A DNA stretch of 64,000 nt from Paenibacillus oenotherae (GTDB lineage Bacteria; Bacillota; Bacilli; Paenibacillales; Paenibacillaceae): the NCBI RefSeq assembly GCF_019443105.1, contig NZ_JAHZIJ010000001.1, positions 868,001 to 932,000 of the forward strand, in the 5' to 3' direction. This document shows positions 54,335 to 62,728 of the stretch, in pieces; position 1 is the stretch's first letter, and each line of letters opens with the position of its first letter. The translations under genes were made by a program, and so were the position numbers. A model generated the notes under the pieces. That model saw nothing but the letters and a program-made list of their open reading frames with translations. It had not been told where the DNA came from and did no database searches.

Positions 54335-54660
54335 AGCGCTTCCAATGCCTGCACGATTTCACGAAGGAGTCGAGCGTCGAAGCCTGTTCGAAGCTCAATA
54401 CTGGCTTGTCCGACGCAAACAACAAGTGAAGGTGCTGAGTTTGGAGATTCGGTTTGATCAGCAACCGCAAGCGGTACCCAGTGAGTAGGCGGAGTTAGTG
54501 CGGCTGTGGAAGAAGCTGCTTTCGTTTTACGGAGCCAATATCTCAGTTTTTCTTTGGTGAAGTGATTGGATGTACACCATGCCGACATCGTAAGGCCACT
54601 GTTCCTATAATCCGCGATGCGCGCAATCCATTCGTGAAGACGTTGTTCTTTGGTAGTCAT
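54328..54660 (-). CDS. tnpA: IS66 accessory protein TnpA
   Basis: 110 residues with a helix-turn-helix at the start (LHEWIARIADYRNSGLTMSA; WCTSNHFTKEKLRYWLRK) and a beta-rich C-terminus (APSLVVCVGQASIELRTGFD). Full length. First gene of the IS66 operon. Confidence 0.9.
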   Translation of the reverse strand: MTTKEQRLHEWIARIADYRNSGLTMSAWCTSNHFTKEKLRYWLRKTKAASSTAALTPPTHWVPLAVADQTESPNSAPSLVVCVGQASIELRTGFDARLLREIVQALEALC

Positions 54661-54772
54661 GAGGCAGCCTCCTGTATTGGGGTGCCCTCATTTTCTCATG
54701 TGGGGATTGGACTTTGAAGGTGGGGTAGGTTTGACGCTTACCTATCAACGGCGCGATCGTATCTACTGCGAG

Positions 54773-55140
54773 ATTTCAATCCACACTCCCGTTCAGGGAG
54801 TGACCGAAGAGACCTCTAGATCCCTTTCTTCCTGCAACCAATTTCAATCCACACTCCCGTGCAGGGAGTGACTGCTGTAATCGAGAACAACTTTAGCTAC
54901 CATGCACCATTTCAATCCACACTCCCGCGCAGGGAGTGACGTCCATGAGCTTCTGCCAGCCGAATTGATCATTCCGATTTCAATCCACACTCCCGCGCAG
55001 GGAGTGACTTTAAAAATGGAACAAGTCTTTTGACTATAGGAATTTCAATCCACACTCCCGCACAGGGAGTGACCCAACCCCTACGTCGAGCACAAAGGTA
55101 GAAAAATGATTTCAATCCACACTCCCGCACAGGGAGTGAC
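54773..55140 (-). CRISPR. CRISPR array, six repeats and five spacers, type I-C-like repeat
   Basis: 32-bp repeats at 54773, 54841, 54909, 54977, 55042 and 55109 (plus-strand form ATTTCAATCCACACTCCCG, two variable bases, CAGGGAGTGAC). Spacers are 36, 36, 36, 33 and 35 bp. The repeat ends in ATTGAAAT on the minus strand, as in type I-C. The loop bases drift along the array (TT, TG, CG, CG, CA, CA). No cas genes are in the window. Confidence 0.95.
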
Positions 55141-55325
55141 AGTGGGCGTTTTGAGCCCATGTCTGGCAAGGTTTTGAAAGCATTTTAGTGCGAATCTCAT
55201 TTTCAAGCGTTTAAAATGGAAATATTTATGCACAAAATCCCCCAAAACCCGCGCCGGGCACAAGGTGCGAAACCCCCAGGGATTTCATGTGAGCTTCACA
55301 TTCGCACCAGCAGAATGAATCAGCC
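55141..55325 (-). promoter_or_regulatory. Putative CRISPR leader
   Basis: The sequence next to the last repeat is AT-rich for ~90 bp and then contains, on the minus strand, CACATGAAATCCCTGGGGG and TTTCGCACCTTGTGCCCGG. This fits the composition and position of type I-C leaders, so 55109-55140 should be the newest repeat. Confidence 0.6.
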
Positions 55326-55567
55326 ATCCAAAGCCATCGATTCCACAATTGCTACATATCAACCTCGGTCATATAGTAAATAATTGTAAGACCACTACCA
55401 ATCCAGAGTAGTCCTCGACGACTATTTTGTCAATCATCCGCATGGATCCCACCCGCAAAGTAGTTACAATCACAATTTTGAAGAGCCAGGAGACGACCTC
55501 CTCTGACCCAACTCCTTCTCAGCAACACCTCAGCAACCACCCCAGCTTAGTCGATTAAATTGGCAAT
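55326..55567. other. Gap between CRISPR leader and LacI gene
   Basis: No gene or strong structure recognised; no cas gene remnant was found. Confidence 0.5.
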
Positions 55568-55592
55568 ATAAAAAAGCCGACATTTGTCGGCT
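55568..55592 (-). terminator. Terminator of the transporter operon
   Basis: Minus strand AGCCGACAAATGTCGGCT followed by TTTTTTATA, immediately after the LacI gene stop. Confidence 0.92.
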
Positions 55593-56590
55593 CACAGCAG
55601 CGGAATATGGATATAATGATCAAATTCCGCTTTGGTATATTCGTGTTTTCTGTTATTGGAATGCGAATCGATATAAAATTGCATGATCTGAAAGGCAACA
55701 TCAACCTGATTCCTGTCCATTTCCATTCTCAGCGCGCTTATGTCCGGCGGCAATAGCTCCGGGCAGCCGCTCGTGCAAAAAACGGTCAACGGAAGCTCCA
55801 TCCCCTGTGAAGCATTCGCAACATGCATACCGACAAATTCATTGATTATTGCGCCGCTCTTCCCACGCTGCTTCGCCAAAAAACCGGGCAAGCCATCCGC
55901 GCTGTCTGCGCTCAGGATGAAGATGGAATCCGAATCCATATTCGCAGCTTCAATAATTTGATTCATCAGGCTATCGTTATTGAATGACTCCATAACAAGG
56001 AAATATTGTCCTGAGCCTCTTCCCGTCCGCTCCTTCCAAAGCGCAAATGCCTTTCGGTAATCAAATACGACCTTGTGAAAAAGCGGGTCCTCGATATAGC
56101 TGTCAAGCAGCACAACTGGCACTCCGAGATTGAAGTGAACGGATATATCCCGGAACACCTCCTTCTTCACATCAACAAGAAGGACCCCGTCCACCTCCCG
56201 TTGCTGCACAATAGCGAGGTTCGGCTGTTCCGCGTCCATCCCCAATACAAGCAGGTGATAGCCTTCCCGATTGCAGACGGCTTCCATGCGTTCAGCCAGC
56301 ATCCCGTAATAGAGCTGCTTCCAATAGCCGTCCCTTTTGCTGCGGTTAAAGAGCAGCACCAGCATGCCCGATTTCCCTTTGACCAGTGAACGCGCCGTCA
56401 AACTCGGAACATAGTTCAGTCTCTTGGCCGTATCAAGCACTCTGCAGCGCGTTTCATCCGTTATCGTCTGATTATCTACTTTGTTAAGAATATAACTGAC
56501 CGTTGCCACTGAAACGCTAGCTTCACGGGCGATATCCTTCATCGTCGCTTTTTTCACAATCGGCACCTCATTGATTTTCTTCTCTATCAT
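55592..56590 (-). CDS. LacI-family transcriptional regulator
   Basis: 332 residues. The helix-turn-helix is at about 15-62 (ATMKDIAREASVSVATVSYI then LNKVDNQTITDETRCRVLDT) followed by the hinge YVPSLTARSLVKGKSGMLV and a periplasmic-binding-like sugar sensor domain. The C-terminal half is somewhat short and divergent (no clear final DxR strand). The first possible start at 56590 follows the permease stop by three bases; a GTG at 56557 with GAGGTG upstream is an equally good start. Last gene of the operon; it probably represses it in the absence of the sugar. Confidence 0.92.
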   Translation of the reverse strand: MIEKKINEVPIVKKATMKDIAREASVSVATVSYILNKVDNQTITDETRCRVLDTAKRLNYVPSLTARSLVKGKSGMLVLLFNRSKRDGYWKQLYYGMLAERMEAVCNREGYHLLVLGMDAEQPNLAIVQQREVDGVLLVDVKKEVFRDISVHFNLGVPVVLLDSYIEDPLFHKVVFDYRKAFALWKERTGRGSGQYFLVMESFNNDSLMNQIIEAANMDSDSIFILSADSADGLPGFLAKQRGKSGAIINEFVGMHVANASQGMELPLTVFCTSGCPELLPPDISALRMEMDRNQVDVAFQIMQFYIDSHSNNRKHEYTKAEFDHYIHIPLL

Positions 56591-56593
56591 TAA

Positions 56594-57442
56594 TTAACCC
56601 TTGGACGCCCCTGAAGTCAATCCCCCAACCAGATAGCGTTGCAAATACATAAACAGCACGGTGATCGGAATCGCTACTAGAACCGCACCTGCCGAAAACA
56701 TTGTAAAATTACTGTTCTGGTAGGATGATACCATATCCCATAATCCGACCGCTACTGTCCACTGTTCCTTGGAACGAAGAATCAGCCTCGCAAAGATGAA
56801 ATCAACCCATGCGCCAACGAAATTCGTAAGAGCAAGATAAGTCAGCATAGGTCTGGCCAACGGCAAAATGATGGATACAAACACTCGCAAATGACTGGCC
56901 CCGTCCATGCGGGCAGATTCATCAATGCTCCTCGGAATTGTATCTAGTATGCCTTTTGATACAAACGCACCGAAGACCGGAGCTCCCGCGGCGTAGACGA
57001 GGATGACCGCGATATGCGTATCCAGCAGCTTCATCTGAAGCAGCAGGACGTAAATGGCAATCATGCTCATAAATCCGGGAAACATGCTAAGCGACAGCAG
57101 AATCGACATCGATGTGCGCCTGCCGTAGAAGCGGAACCGTGAAAAGGCGTACGCCACGAGGGTCGTAAGCAAGGTACCGAGAACCATGCTTATAACGGAT
57201 ATTTTCACCGTGTTCCAATACCATCTCTTGAAGAGCAGCGTTCGGGATTCGAACAGCTCCCTATAATGCTCCAACGTGCTCGCCCTGGGGATCAGGTCTG
57301 GGCTGTACAACGAGCTTCCCTCCCGCAAAGAGGAGAGGACCACCCACAAAGCCGGATATAAAGTGCATAGCGATATAAGGATCAGAATGGCATAACCGAG
57401 GAGGTTGGACAACGTGCTTTTCCGCTTGCGTCTTCCATTCAT
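56594..57442 (-). CDS. Maltodextrin-type ABC transporter permease (MalG-like)
   Basis: 282 residues with six membrane helices (first GYAILILISLCTLYPALWVV). The EAA loop that contacts the ATPase is present (DESARMDGASHLRVFVSIIL P). The C-terminus VGGLTSGASKG is typical of MalG/MdxG proteins. Its ATG overlaps the upstream permease stop by four bases (ATGA), implying coupled translation. No ATPase gene is in the window; a shared MsmX-type ATPase is expected elsewhere. Confidence 0.94.
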   Translation of the reverse strand: MNGRRKRKSTLSNLLGYAILILISLCTLYPALWVVLSSLREGSSLYSPDLIPRASTLEHYRELFESRTLLFKRWYWNTVKISVISMVLGTLLTTLVAYAFSRFRFYGRRTSMSILLSLSMFPGFMSMIAIYVLLLQMKLLDTHIAVILVYAAGAPVFGAFVSKGILDTIPRSIDESARMDGASHLRVFVSIILPLARPMLTYLALTNFVGAWVDFIFARLILRSKEQWTVAVGLWDMVSSYQNSNFTMFSAGAVLVAIPITVLFMYLQRYLVGGLTSGASKG

Positions 57443-58752
57443 TGGAACATATCCTCCTCTCTGAACGATCTTGATCTGCGGTAGCTCCCGATCGACAAGC
57501 TGGCGATGATAAGGAAGATAATGATTCCAATCGCCGATGCTGTGCTGAACTTGCTGCTTTCGAGCGTCAGTTTATACAGCCAGGTGACAAGCAAATCCGT
57601 GCTTCCCGCATATTGATAATCGGGCTGAACCGGGTTCCCGTTCGTCATGAGATAAATGACATTGAAGTTGTTGAAGTTGCCGGCAAACTGAATAATCAGA
57701 ATCGGCGCCGTCGAGAACAGGATCATCGGCAGCGTTATAAATCGGAACCTCTGCAGCCCTGTTGCTCCATCCACTTCAGCCGCTTCATAAAATTCCTTCG
57801 GTATCGTCGATAATACGCCCATCATCAGCACCATTGTCAGAGGCATGCCGATCCACATGTTCACTGCAATGACCGTTGCTTTCGCCCATACCGGATCAGA
57901 TAGCCAAGGCAGCTTGCCTAATCCGAAATAGGATAAATATTGGTTGATGGGTCCAAATTGCCCATTGAATAGATTCCGCATGACCAACAGGGAAATAATT
58001 TGCGGGATCGCGTAGGGCAAGATCAAGATGGTGCGCCACATCGTTTTGAATCGGATTCCTTTTCTTTGAATAAGAAGCGCAATGAGGATGCCGCTGAAAT
58101 AAGTCGTAATTGTAGATAATACCGCCCAAATGATCGTCCAGATCAAGACACCATAGAAAGTCTTGCTCCATGTCTTTAACTGAAGAAGATCGATGAAGGA
58201 TTGAAATCCTGTCCAGTCCACAAGCTTGGCAGGGGGAATATGATCGGGAGCAGAGTAATTCGTAAACGCCAGTAAAATCATGAAAATAATCGGCATAACA
58301 GTAAAGATCAAAATACCTGCAGCCGGGAGAGCCAACAGAAGATAAGCGAATTTCCGGTCGAGCAGCGCGTACATATCCTGACGGAACGTATGGATAGATT
58401 TGCCGGACTCTCTTATCCGCCCTGCATCATGCGCATCCTTTATATTCAACAGATAAATTCCGAGATAGATGACCGCCAAAGCAAGGATAATAAGTCCTTC
58501 TATCATCAGATAGATGGAGTGGTCTCCCGCAAGATGCTGATAAATCTTCCCGACAAGCTCCATACGTGCAGCATGGTCCCCCAAGGTGAGCAGTCCTCTA
58601 ACTGCTCCCGGCACATACAGGATAGAGTAGTATAACCCGACCATATGGATTGCCAGAAACACGATCCCTTTCATGAACTGACGATTGTACAATTGACCAA
58701 GACCCATACAGAGCAGAGAGAGTATAACGGCGGTTTTCGAATAACGTTTCAT
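57439..58752 (-). CDS. Maltodextrin-type ABC transporter permease (MalF-like)
   Basis: 437 residues. An N-terminal module of about 130 residues with three or four helices (ILSLLCMGLGQLYNRQFMKG) is typical of the larger MdxF-type permeases. The core follows from ~145 (YLLLALPAAGILIFTVMPII) with the EAA loop EAAEVDGATGLQRFRFITLP and NGNPVQPDYQYAGSTDLLVT near the end. It follows the binding-protein gene after a GC hairpin. Confidence 0.94.
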   Translation of the reverse strand: MKRYSKTAVILSLLCMGLGQLYNRQFMKGIVFLAIHMVGLYYSILYVPGAVRGLLTLGDHAARMELVGKIYQHLAGDHSIYLMIEGLIILALAVIYLGIYLLNIKDAHDAGRIRESGKSIHTFRQDMYALLDRKFAYLLLALPAAGILIFTVMPIIFMILLAFTNYSAPDHIPPAKLVDWTGFQSFIDLLQLKTWSKTFYGVLIWTIIWAVLSTITTYFSGILIALLIQRKGIRFKTMWRTILILPYAIPQIISLLVMRNLFNGQFGPINQYLSYFGLGKLPWLSDPVWAKATVIAVNMWIGMPLTMVLMMGVLSTIPKEFYEAAEVDGATGLQRFRFITLPMILFSTAPILIIQFAGNFNNFNVIYLMTNGNPVQPDYQYAGSTDLLVTWLYKLTLESSKFSTASAIGIIIFLIIASLSIGSYRRSRSFREEDMFQ

Positions 58753-58789
58753 TAGCCACTTTTCCTTTCATCATCGATGCGGAAACGCC

Positions 58790-58813
58790 CCGCCCGCATG
58801 GGGATGCGAGCGG
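58790..58813 (-). other. Intercistronic GC hairpin
   Basis: CCGCCCGCAT, loop GGGG, ATGCGAGCGG between the binding-protein and permease genes. It lacks a T run. It may protect the upstream message and give more binding protein than permease. Confidence 0.6.
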
Positions 58814-58843
58814 CCGCCCCCTCTATAGTGCAGAACGAAACCG

Positions 58844-60127
58844 TTACAGTCCGCCTCCGGAAGAACCGCCGGATATCGAATCTTTAATTTGGCCTACAGC
58901 CTGATCCAGCGCTTGCTTGACATCCGCGCCGTTGTTCCAAACATCGGACATGGCGGCTGCCATCGGTATCCAAACCGCGCTCATTTCCTGAATAGAAGGC
59001 ATTGGATAAGAATTCTCGAACTGCTTCGCTATCGCGGATACGAACTCATCCTTTTGCACGCCCTCATCTAGCATCACTTCTGAATTGGAAGGAGCTGCAC
59101 CGGTCAATTGAAAATTAAGCAGCTGTGCGTCCTTGCTTGATGCGAAATGAGCAAAGCTCTTGGCGGCGTTCGGATAGCTTGTATAGGAATTGACATACCA
59201 CGACTTAACCCCTGAGGACGATACGGATGGCTTGCCATTGATCGACGGAATCGGAACGGCGCCATACATGTCTCCTTTCTTTTTCAGTTCGCCGACGAGC
59301 CATGGACCGTCAATATTCATGGCAAGCTGGCCGCTTAGAAACTGTCCTTTCTTAACATCGTAAGTAACGTCGCCTGTACGCACTGGCAGAAGCTCGTCCT
59401 TCAAGGAGCCGTAATAAGCGACACCCTCCGCAGCGCCTTCATTATTGAGGCCGATATCGTTGAAATTGACGCCATTATTGCCGAATACATAGCCGCCGTT
59501 GGTAGCAATGAACATATAATTGAAATAGAAATTCTCAATTTCCCACATGAGGGCAAACTTGGCTTTATCGGGATCGTTGTATCCTTTGGCAAATTCCACT
59601 ACCTCCTCGAAGGTGACCGGAGGATCAGGCACAAGCTGCTTGTTGTAGAACATGATTGGCGCTTCAATAGACAGCGGATAACCGTACATAATATTGCCAT
59701 AGCTGACCGCCCGGATAATGTTGTCCTTGTTTGCGCTCTTTGTATCCTCTTGCCAAACATCATTCGGCAGCACAAGCCCTGCGGCAACCGCTTTGCCCAA
59801 ATGATCATGCGTGAATATAACCACATCAGCGCCGATTTGGGCCGGACCATCCGTCGTCAGCTTGTTCAGCGTATCGCCCGCTCCTACTTCCTGAATCGTT
59901 ATCGGGACGCCGTGTTTCTCTGTATATTGTTTTGAAACCGCATTCATAAATGGAAGGTCTTCTTTGCTGGCCCATATCAACAGCTCGGCTCCCGGCTCAA
60001 GCTGCAGCCCGTCTTCGGCGTTATCTCCCTTTGGGCTTGCCGTGTTGTTCAGCTCATTAGCATTACTGCAAGCAACAACTGCAAGCAACATCGATAATAC
60101 CAGGATCAGACTCGTCATTTTCCTCAT
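58844..60127 (-). CDS. Maltodextrin-type ABC transporter substrate-binding lipoprotein
   Basis: 427 residues. Signal peptide with lipobox AVVAC, then an acidic linker and a MalE-type fold: ELLIWASKEDLPFMNAVSKQ, GADVVIFTHDHLGKAVAAGL, YGYPLSIEAPIMFYNKQLVP, GQLAMNIDGPWLVGELKKKG and SYPMPSIQEMSAVW. These are the typical sugar-binding protein blocks. The C-terminus is Gly/Ser-rich (SISGGSSGGG). GAGGGG precedes the ATG. It probably captures an oligosaccharide; aromatic residues suit maltodextrins but the ligand is unproven. Confidence 0.94.
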   Translation of the reverse strand: MRKMTSLILVLSMLLAVVACSNANELNNTASPKGDNAEDGLQLEPGAELLIWASKEDLPFMNAVSKQYTEKHGVPITIQEVGAGDTLNKLTTDGPAQIGADVVIFTHDHLGKAVAAGLVLPNDVWQEDTKSANKDNIIRAVSYGNIMYGYPLSIEAPIMFYNKQLVPDPPVTFEEVVEFAKGYNDPDKAKFALMWEIENFYFNYMFIATNGGYVFGNNGVNFNDIGLNNEGAAEGVAYYGSLKDELLPVRTGDVTYDVKKGQFLSGQLAMNIDGPWLVGELKKKGDMYGAVPIPSINGKPSVSSSGVKSWYVNSYTSYPNAAKSFAHFASSKDAQLLNFQLTGAAPSNSEVMLDEGVQKDEFVSAIAKQFENSYPMPSIQEMSAVWIPMAAAMSDVWNNGADVKQALDQAVGQIKDSISGGSSGGGL

Positions 60128-60170
60128 CGTGCATACCCCTCTTACAATAAATTTTCACTGCTTGAATCAG

Positions 60171-61367
60171 TCAGTGGCGGCGGCCAAAATGTTCACCTCC
60201 TCTCAAGCCGTTGCTAGCCAGCCACACCGCCAAGAACAGAAGCACACTTGCGCTGATTAAATAAAAAGTACCGGAAACGCCCAAATAGTGAAGCAAAATG
60301 CCGGCCAGCATGTTCCCGAGCGGAACAAAGCCGTTGAGCAGCATATTGTAAACGCTTGCTAATCTTGCTCTATCGCCCCCTTCTCCAGCGCGCAGCACCG
60401 CCGAATTCGAGACCGTAATAAATCCCGTCAGACAGAATCCGTACAAGCCGAGAAGAAGAACGACCGGCAGCCCGCGGGACATTGATGGCAGCGCCGCATA
60501 AATAACAGCGATGAGTGCAGGCAATAGCGGAATCAACCAGACCCGTTGAAACCAGCCGCTTCTTATCACTATAAGCACGGCTGCAAGCAGAGAGCCTCCT
60601 CCCATTGCTGCCAATAGCCGGCTGTAGCCAATGTCCGAATTCCCCGCTTGCTCTCCGGCGAACACAGGGAGCAGCGTATTATAATTCATTAGCAGCATGC
60701 CGAACACGAACACGATCAGCAGCACCCGCATCACTTGGGGCCGGGAATGGAGCGCTGCGGGCGCCTTAGGTTCATGACGGATAATCGTTGCAGGCCTGAT
60801 ATGATCTGAAGGCAGTGAAACCGACAGCAGCCCCACTAAGCCAATTACGAACAACAATGCGTTGACGGCAAAGCCCCATGACAACTCGGCAAGGACCATA
60901 AACAGGCTGGCAAGCAGCGGCCCCGCAATTCTCGCGCTATTGAAAACGATGGAATTAAGCGCAATCGCCTGCATCAAACGCTCATCCCCGAACAACCGGG
61001 TGAGAATGATTTGCTTGCAGGGCAAGTCAATCGCATAGATCGTACCCGTCAAAAAAGCCAATATAAGCAGAGGCTCCAGAGCCATCAGATCCAGTGCCAG
61101 CAGCAGGGCATAAGCCAGCATCATGATTGCATTGGCGGCCTGTGTCCATATTAAGACTGTCTTTGCAGGCAATCTGGCCAGCATTGCACCAATAAACCAG
61201 GAGAAGAGCAGCGTCGGCAAGCTGTATGCCGCCAATGTAACCCCCAGCCACAGAGGCGATTCCGAGATGCGCAGCGCCAACGTGGAAAGCATCGTCAGGT
61301 GCATCCACACGCCGACTACTGCAAAGGCCTGACCGACAATATAGAAAACAATCGCACGCCGATTCAT
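60171..61367 (-). CDS. MFS transporter, EntS/MFS_3-like
   Basis: About 398 residues with twelve helices, opening MNRRAIVFYIVGQAFAVVGV. The first-half motif GAMLARLPAKTVLIWTQAAN and the ERLMQAIALNSIVFNSARIA block are characteristic of the EntS-like MFS_3 family, which mainly exports siderophores or drugs. Its ATG overlaps the upstream esterase stop (ATGA); a longer start at 61391 has no properly spaced site. Its presence between esterases and a sugar importer suggests export of a side product or import of a glycoside; this is inference. Confidence 0.87.
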   Translation of the reverse strand: MNRRAIVFYIVGQAFAVVGVWMHLTMLSTLALRISESPLWLGVTLAAYSLPTLLFSWFIGAMLARLPAKTVLIWTQAANAIMMLAYALLLALDLMALEPLLILAFLTGTIYAIDLPCKQIILTRLFGDERLMQAIALNSIVFNSARIAGPLLASLFMVLAELSWGFAVNALLFVIGLVGLLSVSLPSDHIRPATIIRHEPKAPAALHSRPQVMRVLLIVFVFGMLLMNYNTLLPVFAGEQAGNSDIGYSRLLAAMGGGSLLAAVLIVIRSGWFQRVWLIPLLPALIAVIYAALPSMSRGLPVVLLLGLYGFCLTGFITVSNSAVLRAGEGGDRARLASVYNMLLNGFVPLGNMLAGILLHYLGVSGTFYLISASVLLFLAVWLASNGLRGGEHFGRRH

Positions 61368-62728
61368 AGTGAACCGTTCTGCTTCTCCCATGCCTCCACG
61401 CGGTATTCCAGTTTCATATCCTCATTCCACCGAATGATGCGATACGGAATAACTTCTCCATTCGCCCCTGCTTCATGTACCCCGCTGTCAGTCACAATTT
61501 TGTAGCGGACAGCCATATCACGCGGCAGTTGGAAAACGCCTCCGTATAGCTGCTCGGAAATTCGTGGAACAGCCAGTTTCCCGATCAGGATCGCTTCGTT
61601 CGCCGGTGTATTCGCTGGCACAAGAATGCAGATGGTCACATTAACAACATCAGGCAAATACTCGACGACCGAAGCCTCAACCTGTGCGCTCACCGCCGCC
61701 TTGCCTCTGTAAGTAATTTGCGCGTTTCCCTTTTTGAACGGCCTCACGGCGCCATTCTTCTGCACTTCAAGAATTGACGGATCGCTCGTCTCGAAGACGC
61801 CGTTCAAATCGGTCATTTCAAAGCCGCTGTCGAAGGTAACGACCGGGTTCAACCAAGAGACCATGCCCTCCAGCCCGAATTCGGTTCTTCCATACAGCCT
61901 GGCAGCAATCGGTTGTCCCGGATTTCCGAAAAAGTACAACAGCGGCAGATGGACCCGATCCGCCCAATCCTTCTCCGTATGCGCTGCACCCGGCACCTCA
62001 TGAAACATCAGATTGTCGCCCGGGGCATATCCTTGCTCAATCAGCTCCTCTACGACTCCTCTTACATGCCGGACCAGAATATTCGCTTCAACCTCCCCGA
62101 TATCAATCCACAAGCTCAAATTCGCTGTACCGGAATAACGGTTATAGAAACGGCTTTCTTCAAGCGTGTTCGGATTCAGTCGAATGAAGTAAGGGGACAG
62201 GATGCCTAATTTCGAGAAAATATGCGGATTGCGTAAGCCGATATGATAGGTGGCAAGTCCGCCCATCGACGAGCCCATCAGCGCCGTATGCTCCCGATCC
62301 GTTATTGTGCGAAACGACTGATCCATATAGGGCTTGAGCTCTTCGATCAGAAACCGCTCATACAACTCCCCTTTGCACATAATATCCGGGGCGCCAGGAA
62401 TACCTCCGTCCTCAACAGCGAAAGCGTACTCATTCAGCCGTTCCTCGCCGCGGTTGTCGATGCCGATAATAATGATTTCTTCCATAAGTCCTTCCGCAAT
62501 TAACCGGTCTGCTGTCAGATGCACATTCCAGGAGCTGTTGGAAAATGGATTCGGATTGAAAATTCCCTGACCGTCGTGCATATAAAGTACCGGATACCGC
62601 CGGCTTGACTCTTCAAAATAACTTGGCGGCAGGTAGATGTGCACTCCCCGTTCTTGCTCCATCACTGCGGAGGCGAAGGCGGGAATTCGCAGCAAGCGCT
62701 CATCCCAAGTATTCGGGTTCATCATCAT
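61364..62728 (-). CDS. Esterase D-like alpha/beta hydrolase with Ig-like and CBM-like C-terminus
   Basis: 454 residues, no signal peptide. Residues ~25-280 form a putative-esterase fold: YLPPSYFEESSRRYPVLYMH, DGQGIF, IIIIGIDNRGEERLNEYA, nucleophile Ser154 in GSSMGGLATYH, Asp in LWIDIGE, His in GAAHTEKDW. Residues ~290-360 look like an Ig/BIG-type domain (VFETSDPSILEVQKNGAVRP), and ~365-450 like a CBM20/CBM48-type starch-binding sandwich (VNVTICILVPANTPANEAIL). GAGGAG precedes the ATG, which overlaps the upstream gene by 29 bases. It may deacylate a sugar or cleave a siderophore ester. Confidence 0.88.
   Translation of the reverse strand: MMMNPNTWDERLLRIPAFASAVMEQERGVHIYLPPSYFEESSRRYPVLYMHDGQGIFNPNPFSNSSWNVHLTADRLIAEGLMEEIIIIGIDNRGEERLNEYAFAVEDGGIPGAPDIMCKGELYERFLIEELKPYMDQSFRTITDREHTALMGSSMGGLATYHIGLRNPHIFSKLGILSPYFIRLNPNTLEESRFYNRYSGTANLSLWIDIGEVEANILVRHVRGVVEELIEQGYAPGDNLMFHEVPGAAHTEKDWADRVHLPLLYFFGNPGQPIAARLYGRTEFGLEGMVSWLNPVVTFDSGFEMTDLNGVFETSDPSILEVQKNGAVRPFKKGNAQITYRGKAAVSAQVEASVVEYLPDVVNVTICILVPANTPANEAILIGKLAVPRISEQLYGGVFQLPRDMAVRYKIVTDSGVHEAGANGEVIPYRIIRWNEDMKLEYRVEAWEKQNGSL

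Larger units (their letters stand above)
53417..54741 (-). mobile_element. IS66-family element with internal deletion, right copy
   Basis: Bounded by inverted repeats GTAAGCGTCAAA at 53417 and at 54741 (read on the minus strand), each followed by similar CCCCAC..TT sequence. It carries tnpA, tnpB and a tnpC shortened to 145 codons. At 1,325 bp it is about half a normal IS66. The eight bases outside the two ends of this copy (GCGGATTC, CTATCAAC) do not match. Confidence 0.88.

Noticed and set aside
54650-55263. Short frames across the CRISPR array (FQSTLPCRE and CAGVWIEI repeats)
   Set aside because: Known artefact of translating type I-C-like CRISPR repeats.
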